Assembly: GCA_946221495.1 (NCBI GenBank)
Contig: CAMIFA010000007.1
Coordinates: 1 to 57,874 of the forward strand
DNA length: 57,874 nucleotides
Direction: 5' to 3'
Origin: an uncultured cyanobacterium
Lineage (GTDB): Bacteria; Cyanobacteriota; Cyanobacteriia; Cyanobacteriales; Chroococcidiopsidaceae
Shown here in pieces: positions 44,020 to 51,201 of this stretch. The notes beneath the pieces are model-generated. The model had not been told where the DNA came from, did no database searches, and worked only from the letters and a program-made list of their open reading frames with translations. The translations under genes and the position numbers were made by a program. How positions within the stretch are numbered: position 1 is the stretch's first letter; every line of letters starts with the position of its first letter.

Positions 44020-45597
44020 TCAAGCTTGAATCACAAAGTCAGTCGCAGCCAGCAAAGGATTGTTCGTAAGCGTGGCAAACTCCGCCCCTGTTCCTAAACC
44101 GTCTAAAGCTCCATTCTGGTTGTAGAACAGGCTTCCTGTCCCCTGGCTGTAAACGATGAAGGCTTTATTAGTGGTAGCAGCAGCATCATTAGCAACGACG
44201 GCAAACTCACTAGCCTTACTAAATCCATTACCAACAACACTTGTGATCGCAGTGAAGGCTTGCTTACTCAACGCAATTTTATCAGTATCACCAGCAACTT
44301 TGTGAAAGTCGGTGATTGTATCCTGACCTAAATAAGTATTAAGGGAGTCAAGATAACGGGAGTCAAGTTCTGTGTTGTATGTAAAGGTATCTTTGTTGAA
44401 TATAAAGCTATCGTTACCAGCGCCACCGGTGAGGGTGTCATTAGCAAGCCCTCCACTCAGGGTATCGTTGCCGTCTCCACCAATGAGGGAATTGTTGCCA
44501 GAAAAGCTAAAGCTAAAGGAATACTCGGAGTCGAAGCTACCAACACCAGCAGCAAGGTAGTCGTTGCCGTCCCCGCCAATGAGGATATCATTACCAACCC
44601 CTCCACTCAAGGTATCATTGCCGTCCCCACCATTGAGGTAATTGTTGCCAGAAGTGGAATAGCTATAATCGAAACCTGAGTTTGTACCAATACCAGCAAC
44701 GAGGAGATCGAATCCGTCTCCACCAATGAGGGTATCATTACGAACCCCTCCTTTCAAGGTATCGTTACCTAAGCCACCATCGAGGTAGTTGCTACCAGAA
44801 ATATCACGTAAAAAAAAGGAGGTGTCGCTTTCACCAACACCAGCAACAAGAGAGTCATTGCCCCTCCCGCCCATGAGGGTATCATTACCAACCCCTCCTT
44901 TCAAGGTGTCGTTACCGTCCCCACCATTGAGGTAATTGTTGCCAGAATCGGAACCGAAAAAACCGTAATCTGTGTCTGTAGCAATACCAGCAACGAGGAG
45001 GTCGAATCCGTCTCCACCAATGAGGGTATCATTACCAACCCCTCCATTTAGGGTATCGTTACCTGCGCCACCATTGAGGTAGTTGTTGCCAGAAAAGGCA
45101 TCGCTAGCAGCAGGCGAAATTTGGTTTCTACCAATACCAGCAACGAGGAGGTCGAAGCCATCTCCACCAATGAGGATGTCATCACCAAGCCCTCCATTTA
45201 GGGTATCGTTACCTACGCCACCATTGAGGTAGTTGTTGCCAGCATCATCAGTGCCAGCATACAAAATATCATTGCCTGCACCACCGTAAAGGGTGTCATT
45301 ACCTTTGCCACCACCTAGAGTGTCGTTACCCGCTTCTCCATACAGCTTGTCTTTACCGTCGTCGCCTTTAAGATTATCGTTACCTGCACCCCCACGCAGC
45401 GTATCTAAACCTAATCCGCCGTACAAGTCATCATTACCCGTACCACCTAAAATACTATCGTTGCCAGCGCCACCATCTAAAGTGTCGTTACCCGATGGAC
45501 TATTCGCATTACCACCTTTTGCCCAACCGAATATAGTGTCATTACCAGCAGTGCCATTCCTTTTATCAGCGCCTGTTGTTCCATATATAATTGCCAT
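44020..45597 (-). CDS. RTX calcium-binding protein 1, with variable-loop super-repeats
   Basis: 525 residues. The start is the second ATG (45597) because AGGAG lies 7 bases before it, and it matches the MAT/MAI N-termini of the other RTX proteins. GGxGxDxLx nonapeptides run from ~10 to ~395 and should bind Ca2+ outside the cell as a beta-roll. From ~110 on they are grouped into a larger unit: 2-3 nonapeptides, then (L/Y)xxAG(I/V)(G/A), a variable ~12-residue loop, and SGNNYLNGG. About five long units and one short one occur. The C-terminal ~120 residues (ITDFHKVAGDTDKIALSKQA ... FVIQA) form the usual cyanobacterial RTX secretion end. No signal peptide. A likely substrate of the adjacent exporter. 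Confidence 0.92.
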   Translation of the reverse strand: MAIIYGTTGADKRNGTAGNDTIFGWAKGGNANSPSGNDTLDGGAGNDSILGGTGNDDLYGGLGLDTLRGGAGNDNLKGDDGKDKLYGEAGNDTLGGGKGNDTLYGGAGNDILYAGTDDAGNNYLNGGVGNDTLNGGLGDDILIGGDGFDLLVAGIGRNQISPAASDAFSGNNYLNGGAGNDTLNGGVGNDTLIGGDGFDLLVAGIATDTDYGFFGSDSGNNYLNGGDGNDTLKGGVGNDTLMGGRGNDSLVAGVGESDTSFFLRDISGSNYLDGGLGNDTLKGGVRNDTLIGGDGFDLLVAGIGTNSGFDYSYSTSGNNYLNGGDGNDTLSGGVGNDILIGGDGNDYLAAGVGSFDSEYSFSFSFSGNNSLIGGDGNDTLSGGLANDTLTGGAGNDSFIFNKDTFTYNTELDSRYLDSLNTYLGQDTITDFHKVAGDTDKIALSKQAFTAITSVVGNGFSKASEFAVVANDAAATTNKAFIVYSQGTGSLFYNQNGALDGLGTGAEFATLTNNPLLAATDFVIQA

Positions 45598-45994
45598 ATT
45601 CATACTCCTGCTATTACTAGTTAATTTTCAGCGTTGCTGTCAGCCTGGGTAATGAACCATAAGTTCAATTCCCCCATTCCGCATTCCTAGTCAAAGCAGA
45701 TAAGTTTTTGTTGTTGGCACTAATTGAATTTGAAATTAAGAATAATAGTGTCAATCATCAGCCAAGATAAGCTGTTGAATAGCATTAATCAGTGCTACTA
45801 AAAATATGTTCAACTCATTTAGCCGCAAAACTAGTCATATTTAACTATTAACTACGGAATAGAACTGCAACGTATCTAGTCTTGTTGGCTGATGCACTCT
45901 TGATTAGCATTGCTGATGGTAAGTGCAATTCTTCAGTTTAATTTAATAACTTGCCTGACTTTAGGTTGCCCTGGTTTGTCAGAGCTTAAATTAT

Positions 45995-46070
45995 GTGGTT
46001 TCACTGAACCTTCGCCAACACTATAAATTTATTACTTTTATGAGGAGAAGTTTATGAAGTGTTAGTGAAG
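45995..46070 (-). promoter_or_regulatory. Conserved upstream block of RTX1
   Basis: 46003-46070 matches 48428-48494 at about the same distance (~400 bp) upstream of its RTX gene. On the minus strand it reads CTTCACTAACACTT..., then ATAAAAGTAATAAATTTATA and GTGTTGG. AACACT and AGTGTT form an inverted repeat, and TATAGT could be a -10. GTGGTTTCACTGAA (45995-46008) is a motif shared with all three RTX genes. Confidence 0.55.
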
Positions 46071-46170
46071 TTGGATACTTTATTGATGAAGATTAGATGA
46101 AGCTATCAAGTGAGCTATTCTTTAAGTTTCTTAAACATAGCTAGGGTTCTTTTTGGATAGAGAGTATAGG

Positions 46171-46328
46171 GCGATCGCTTGTTTGAAGTTGGATGTGCGA
46201 TCGCCTCACAGAGAATGCAGTTAAAGATGCGATCGCTTATTTTAAGTTGGATGTGCGATCGCCTCACAGAGAATGCAGTTACAGATGGGATCGCTTATTT
46301 TAAGTTGGATGTGCGATCGCTTGTTCTA
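46171..46328. repeat. 58-bp tandem repeat carrying HIP1 sites
   Basis: Units start at 46171, 46229 and 46287: GCGATCGCTT(G/A)TTT(G/T)AAGTTGG..., then ATGTGCGATCGCCTCACAGA, GAATGCAGTTA(A/C)AGAT. Two full copies and most of a third. Each has two HIP1 sites; in the third the first site is mutated to GGGATCGC. It lies between RTX1 and RTX2, upstream of RTX1. Confidence 0.95.
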
Positions 46329-46380
46329 AAATAATGTTTCGCATTAATTGATGAAGAACTAACCTCTTTATAAAAGAATT

Positions 46381-46405
46381 GAGGCAACCCAGATTAGATT
46401 GCCCC
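46381..46405 (-). terminator. Shared RTX 3' hairpin (copy after RTX2)
   Basis: GAGGCAA pairs with TTGCCCC around CCCAGATTAGA. On the minus strand the hairpin is followed by AATTCTTTTAT, as in an intrinsic terminator. It lies ~46 bp past the RTX2 stop. Confidence 0.7.
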
Positions 46406-46450
46406 AACATCATTAACCTCAAAAGTTATAGTTACTCTAGAACAGCGTCT

Positions 46451-48046
46451 TTAGCCAGTAACAAAAAAGTCTGCATTGGTCATGGCAAGATTAGTAGAAA
46501 GCTGGGCAAACTGCACTTGAGCAGCCGCACCTGTACCATCTAAGTCAAAGAACAAACCGCCAGTGCTTTGATTGTAGATGAACCTGTCACTAGTATCACT
46601 CGCTGCTGAACCTAGCGTGAACTGAGCAGCCGTAATCGTAGCATCCGCAGTTAAGCCACCGCCGAAACCACCAGCAGAGACGAAGATAGTATCCTCTGCA
46701 ACCACATAGTCGGTAATAATATCAATGCCATCACTAGGAGCATCAAAGTAAAATCTATCAGCACCACTAGCACCTGTGAGGGTATCAGTGCCAGCGCCGC
46801 CATTCAAGTTGTCTTGATTTTCGCCGCCATTTAGCGAGTCATTACCACTACCGCCATATAGAGAGTCATCGCCTGAATTGATGACGTATGTTTCAGATCC
46901 AAAATCATCGCTGTAAGTGAAGTTTGAACCACCATTGAGAGTATCGTTACCAGCGCCACCATACAAGATGTCATTGTTTGTGTTGCCATCAAGAATGTCG
47001 TCGCCTGCGCCACCATCTAAAGTGTCGTTGCCGGATGAATCATATAATCCCGGCTTCCAGGCTTCCGGTGAGCCACCGTCTAGAGTATCGTTGCCTGCAC
47101 CACCAAACAGAATGTCATTGTCTGAGCGACCATCTAGAATATCATTACCCGCTCCGCCGTCTAAAGTGTCACTACCTGAGCCATGATCTGTATTGTTAGC
47201 GCCGCCATCAAGAGTATCGTTACCCGCGCCGCCATCTAGCCTATCGTCACCTGTGCCGCTATATAAATAGTCGAAGCCATCCCCACCATACAAGCTATCA
47301 TTGCCTGACTCAGAGTAGCCAAAGATATCTTCATCAAAGGAATCACCGCCGCCATAAAGAGTGTCATTGCCGCCGCCACCAAATAGAGAGTTGTTACCCT
47401 CGTTACCATTAATAGTGTTTTTGAGGCTGTTGCCTGTACCATTTGCGCCACCCGTCAGCGTTAGGTTCTCCAGGTTACTAGCTAGCGTATAGCTTACAGA
47501 AGACTGTACGGTATCTATACCTGAATTAACAGCTTCGGTAATCGTGTCAGTCCTACTGTCAATAATATAAGTATCGTTACCAGTTCCCCCGATTAAAGTA
47601 TCGATCCCTAAGCCACCATCAAGCGTGTCATTCCCTGCTTCACCCAGAAGCTTGTCGTTACCGTCGCCGCCAAATAAATAGTCGTTGCCAGCATCATTAC
47701 TGCCGCCATACAAAATATCATTGCCTGCGCCACCGTCTAGGCTATCGTTACCTTTTCCACCACCTAAAGTATCGTTACCCGCTTCCCCAAACAGCTTGTC
47801 GTTACCGTCGTCGCCTTTAAGATTATCGTTACCTGCACCACCACGTAGGGTATCTAAACCTAATCCGCCGTAGAGGATATCATTAGCCGTGCCGCCCAAA
47901 ATACTGTCGTTGCCTGCGCCACCATCTAAAGTATCGTTACCAGACAAACTATTAGCATTACCGCCTGTTGCCCAACCAAATATAGTGTCATTTCCCGCAG
48001 TGCCATTTCTGGTGTCAGCGCCTGTTGTTCCATATATAGTTGCCAT
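46451..48046 (-). CDS. RTX calcium-binding protein 2
   Basis: 531 residues. The first ~120 residues are nearly the same as in RTX1 (MATIYGTTGADTRNGTAGND; LGLDTLRGGAGNDNLKGDDG; GNDTLGGGKGNDS). A linker lacking the repeat (IIDSRTDTITEAVNSGIDTV, QSSVSYTLASNLENLTLTGG), a motif common in bacterial RTX proteins, sits at ~165-205. A second nonapeptide array with longer variable loops (SFDEDIFGYSESGNDSL, SPEAWKPGLYDSSGNDTL) follows to ~435. C-terminal secretion-type end ITDYVVAEDTIFVSAGGFGG ... NADFFVTG. No signal peptide. ATG after AGGAGATATAGAT. Likely exported by the adjacent type I system. Confidence 0.92.
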   Translation of the reverse strand: MATIYGTTGADTRNGTAGNDTIFGWATGGNANSLSGNDTLDGGAGNDSILGGTANDILYGGLGLDTLRGGAGNDNLKGDDGNDKLFGEAGNDTLGGGKGNDSLDGGAGNDILYGGSNDAGNDYLFGGDGNDKLLGEAGNDTLDGGLGIDTLIGGTGNDTYIIDSRTDTITEAVNSGIDTVQSSVSYTLASNLENLTLTGGANGTGNSLKNTINGNEGNNSLFGGGGNDTLYGGGDSFDEDIFGYSESGNDSLYGGDGFDYLYSGTGDDRLDGGAGNDTLDGGANNTDHGSGSDTLDGGAGNDILDGRSDNDILFGGAGNDTLDGGSPEAWKPGLYDSSGNDTLDGGAGDDILDGNTNNDILYGGAGNDTLNGGSNFTYSDDFGSETYVINSGDDSLYGGSGNDSLNGGENQDNLNGGAGTDTLTGASGADRFYFDAPSDGIDIITDYVVAEDTIFVSAGGFGGGLTADATITAAQFTLGSAASDTSDRFIYNQSTGGLFFDLDGTGAAAQVQFAQLSTNLAMTNADFFVTG

Positions 48047-48419
48047 ATCTATATCTCCTGTTAGTAGTTAATGTGGGGCGTTGCTGTAGCCTATGTAATG
48101 CTTCATCCTTTCAATTTCACAATCCGTACTTTTACAGTTAAATTAGATAATTGTTTACAGTAATTCAGCCTAAACTAAAGTGAACACTGCAAAAAACTGC
48201 TGAAAATATCTGGTAATTAGCAATGCTAAAAAGCGCTACTAAAATAATAGATTCAACCTAATTTGCCAAATTTATCTAGGTTTAACTGTTAACTACAGAA
48301 TGTGATTTTGAGGTTGGTTTCTCCATTTAATATGAGTATTACTACTCATATTGTGTCAGTTTGATATAGCAGATTGCCTACCAGGTTTAGCACTAAGCTT
48401 GCTCCTAGAGGAGAACTAC

Positions 48420-48494
48420 GAGGTTCTACTGAACTTAACCAACACTATAAACTTATTACTTTTAGGAGGATAAATATATAAAGTGTTCGTGAAG
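48420..48494 (-). promoter_or_regulatory. Conserved upstream block of RTX2
   Basis: 48428-48494 is a clear copy of 46003-46070 (ACTGAAC, then CCAACACTATAAA and TTATTACTTTTA; AAGTGTT.GTGAAG). Preceded by GAGGTTCTACTGAA (48420-48433), the three-gene motif. Confidence 0.55.
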
Positions 48495-48718
48495 TTTGAG
48501 GATTTGATTATGAAGATTAAGTAAAGCAATAAAATAAAGAAATTATTAATTTATTAACTCTTTTGATAGATAAATGTTAGCAGCTAGTAATTAAAATATC
48601 GTCCTGCATCAATAACCTTTAAATAGCCTTAAAACTAATATTTTTCAAAAGAATATTACATCCAGACAACAAAAATATATGGTAGTGATCAAGACGTAAT
48701 AATTAAGTAACCATAGAT

Positions 48719-48743
48719 GTAGGCGCTTCGCCTTGAAGGCTAC
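48719..48743. repeat. Small GTAGGCG...GGCTAC hairpin repeat
   Basis: GTAGGCGCTTCGCCTTGAAG then GCTAC; a short imperfect palindrome of the type scattered in cyanobacterial spacers. A related piece occurs near 56308. Confidence 0.5.
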
Positions 48744-48858
48744 ACAGATGACGACATAAATCCTTACTTGTTTAGGACGACCAAATCTAAAAATATCTGC
48801 TACTGATGCTACTTATAGGCAAAATTAGCATCTTTTGACTACAGCGTTGACAAGGTTA

Positions 48859-48992
48859 TATAGCAGTCCTAAATGATTTATAAAATCCTCTCCTTCTTTC
48901 TTAGTGTTCTTGGTGACTAAACGCTACGCTACACTCCGTGAAGGCGGTTCGTTTAAACAAATATTTTTCACAACTTAGGTAGGATTGCTATA
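48859..48992. mobile_element. MITE-like element, TATAGCAATCC family (copy C, inverted)
   Basis: 134 bp from TATAGCAGTCC to GGATTGCTATA. Reverse complement of the 32748-32883 type, including the nested TTCACGGAGTGTAGCGTAGC segment. The 48047-49150 spacer is otherwise occupied by the conserved block, two small hairpin repeats and the RTX3 terminator; I see no open frame worth reporting. Confidence 0.85.
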
Positions 48993-49027
48993 TAGCTGAT
49001 GCGATCGCCCTAGTGATCAAACTAAAA

Positions 49028-49055
49028 TGGGGCAACCTTGATTCAGATTACCCCA
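49028..49055 (-). terminator. Shared RTX 3' hairpin (copy after RTX3)
   Basis: TGGGG (49028-49032) with CCCCA (49051-49055); on the minus strand the hairpin is followed directly by TTTTAG. The clearest terminator of the three. Confidence 0.75.
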
Positions 49056-49078
49056 AAATATTTAAACCCGGGAAACGG

Positions 49079-49122
49079 GTGAACGCTCTGACTCCGCTTT
49101 TCAAAAGCGGAGTACCGTTCAC
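49079..49122. repeat. Small hairpin repeat, GTGAACG arms (copy 3)
   Basis: Arms GTGAACG (49079-49085) and CGTTCAC (49116-49122) enclose CTCTGACTCCGC-TTTTCAAAA-GCGGAGTAC. Inside it is the same element as copies 1 and 2 (inverted), but the 7-base arms differ and still pair. Confidence 0.85.
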
Positions 49123-49150
49123 TTTCAGTTGCAATTGACTTAATACGCAT

Positions 49151-50011
49151 CTACATAAAAATCATGTCACGACCAATATCAAAGCCTGAGTCTGGCTGTA
49201 GAGACGCAACCTGAACTGTAGCACCACCGCCAAATACATCTTCGTAGAACAAAGCACCACTACCACTATCGAACGTAAAATCTTCTCCGTAGAACCAACT
49301 AGTGTCAATTAAAATTTGGTCTCCTTGCTGCCATTGGAAGTCTGTAATCGTAGCAGACGAGTAGGGAGAGTATAAAGTAAAGGAATCTGCACCATTACCA
49401 CCTGTTAGCGTGTCACTGCCCATCTCGCCATACAGACTATCATTACCGTCACCTCCATCCAGAGAATCGTTGCCAGCATAGCCAATTAAATCGTCATCAC
49501 CAATACCACCAACAAGGGTATCATCACCAATCCAACCATCTAGAACGTCATTGCCGCCAGCGCCAAACAAATAATCGTTTTGATTTCCAGTGCTGTCAAT
49601 AATATTGGAAGCATCACCAAACAAGCGATCATTACCAGCGCCACCGTTAAGGCTGTCTCTACCATCACCACCAGTTAGGATGTCATTGTCCCCACCGCCA
49701 AGCAGCGTGTCGTTTCCAGCACCGCCAATTAAATTATCCAATCCTGCACCACCATCTAGGTAGTCATTCGCGCCGCCGCCATCAAGGATGTCATTGCCAA
49801 TATCGCCAAGCAGCGTGTCAAGCCCTGCACCACCAGAAAGATTGTCACTACCTGTTCCACCATTAAGGATGTCGTTACCCGCATCACCCTTAATAATGTC
49901 ATTTCCAGCTAGACCACTGAGAACGTCGTTACCTTCAAGACCGGAAATAGTGTCATTTAACAAAGAGCCATCTAAAATGTCAATACCTGTTGTGCCATTA
50001 AAAATTGCCAT
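49151..50011 (-). CDS. RTX calcium-binding protein 3
   Basis: 286 residues, the shortest of the three. MAIFNGTTGIDILDGSLLND opens the protein, and GGxGxDxLx nonapeptides run from ~10 to ~212 with one break (GDASNIIDSTGNQNDYLFGA). The C-terminal ~70 residues (ATITDFQWQQGDQILIDTSW ... RDMIFM) are a secretion-type end. No signal peptide. It shares the downstream hairpin and a 14-bp upstream motif with RTX1 and RTX2, but not their N-terminal 120 residues. Probably exported by the same system. Confidence 0.92.
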   Translation of the reverse strand: MAIFNGTTGIDILDGSLLNDTISGLEGNDVLSGLAGNDIIKGDAGNDILNGGTGSDNLSGGAGLDTLLGDIGNDILDGGGANDYLDGGAGLDNLIGGAGNDTLLGGGDNDILTGGDGRDSLNGGAGNDRLFGDASNIIDSTGNQNDYLFGAGGNDVLDGWIGDDTLVGGIGDDDLIGYAGNDSLDGGDGNDSLYGEMGSDTLTGGNGADSFTLYSPYSSATITDFQWQQGDQILIDTSWFYGEDFTFDSGSGALFYEDVFGGGATVQVASLQPDSGFDIGRDMIFM

Positions 50012-50212
50012 TTTTGTTACTCCTAATTTTTCTAATTAATGTTCAGTTTGGCTATTAACTTACGAACTACTTATTAATGCTTTTGCTGTTTGTTTTCCCA
50101 GGTCAGGGATATTACCGAGGGCAAGTACAATCTTTAAATTTTGATCTGATAGATTTATCTTTACTTTCGGTGTATTCCGCTCGACTTGCTTTGGTTGTTA
50201 AATCAAATTTAA

Positions 50213-50226
50213 GTGGATTCGCTGAA
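50213..50226 (-). promoter_or_regulatory. GTGGNTTCNCTGAA motif upstream of RTX3
   Basis: GTGGATTCGCTGAA, ~205 bp upstream of the RTX3 start. It matches 45995-46008 and 48420-48433 upstream of the other RTX genes and is a candidate common regulatory site. Nothing else stands out in the 50012-50375 spacer. Confidence 0.4.
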
Positions 50227-50375
50227 GATTACTAGCCAGAAAAAGTTAGAAAAAGTCAGAAGTTTTTAAAATTATTCTTTTTCACCATTCAAATTAAGTA
50301 ACCTCACTGATTTGAGGTCAGTGGAGTAAGGATAAACTATGAACAATAAGATGATATTTAAAACTAGCTTCACAG

Positions 50376-51116
50376 ATGAATATTGAAGAAGCATTACTTG
50401 TTTTAGATACAGCTCTAAAACAAAAATTTTTAAATGATATCCAGGAGCTAGTGTTCCGCCAATCCTGGCTAGGACAAACTTATTTAGAAATGGCAGAAAT
50501 TTCTGGATATAACGCCAATTACATTAAAGATGTTGGATATAAACTCTGGAAACTACTTTCAAAAGTATTTCAAGAAGAAGTTACGAAAAGTAATTTTCGC
50601 TCAGTTTTTAGGCGGCAATACATTAATTTTAAAAATGCTACAGGAGCTTCTGTAGAAGGAGTTACCTTACAGGAAAAACCTGTTAATACGTCTACGTTGA
50701 GTGATAGCGTGGAAACAAAGTCTTTGAACATACATAAACAGAATATTGGTGCTAGTGTTGACCAAAAGCAAAATGATCAGCAGGAACTAGTAGGAAAAGA
50801 TATAAATAGTTCAAATCAAATAAATCGCCAGATAGCAATACCAAAAATAGTTATAAATACAGTTGTAGCTGCACCTTTAGATGCACAAAATAAACAAAAT
50901 AAAAGAATTGCTAACAATGTATTGACAGTAATTTCTCAACCTGTGAAGCCGCAAGAAACTACTGCCAAAACACATCAAAGCTTAAAAGAAGCAGTTGATT
51001 TATTAACTTCTTATGAATGTAATCCAGAAATAAATTTGCTTAAACAGTGGATTAGGGATGATCGCTATCGTCTCGTGGCAGTCTTAGCGAGTAGAGATGA
51101 AGTAATTAGTCGCTAG
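50376..51116 (+). CDS. VMAP-type N-terminal HTH protein
   Basis: 246 residues. The first ~85 (VFRQSWLGQTYLEMAEISGY, KDVGYKLWKLLSKVFQEEVT, KSNFRSVFRRQY) are the HTH domain found at the N-terminus of many cyanobacterial vWA-MoxR-associated (VMAP) and NTPase/signalling proteins. A ~100-residue Asn/Gln/Lys-rich linker follows, then a ~55-residue helical end (LKEAVDLLTSYECNPEINLL). No effector domain is attached, which is unusual. It is divergent from RTX3 and may regulate it; this is position-based inference. Ends next to an STRR tract. Confidence 0.7.
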   Translation: MNIEEALLVLDTALKQKFLNDIQELVFRQSWLGQTYLEMAEISGYNANYIKDVGYKLWKLLSKVFQEEVTKSNFRSVFRRQYINFKNATGASVEGVTLQEKPVNTSTLSDSVETKSLNIHKQNIGASVDQKQNDQQELVGKDINSSNQINRQIAIPKIVINTVVAAPLDAQNKQNKRIANNVLTVISQPVKPQETTAKTHQSLKEAVDLLTSYECNPEINLLKQWIRDDRYRLVAVLASRDEVISR

Positions 51117-51140
51117 TCATTAGTCATTGGTCATTAGTTT
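51111..51140. repeat. STRR-like tract (GTCATTAGTCATTGGTCATTAG)
   Basis: Three to four TAGTCAT/TGGTCAT heptads overlapping the stop of the HTH gene; same family as 12113-12183. Confidence 0.7.
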
Positions 51141-51201
51141 TTTGGTTATATACGCTATCCCAAAATTTAGTAATTATTAAAGAATGCCACGTTAGATATT
51201 G

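Noticed and set aside
46171..46328. Possible CRISPR array
   Set aside because: The units are 58 bp and directly adjacent, without unique spacers, and no cas genes are near. It is a plain tandem repeat.
44372..48071. Open frames on the + strand opposite the RTX genes, rich in SLPAPPS
   Set aside because: They are exact antisense of GGxGxDxLx codons; the Ser/Leu/Pro repeat follows from the RTX code and has no start or ribosome-site support.
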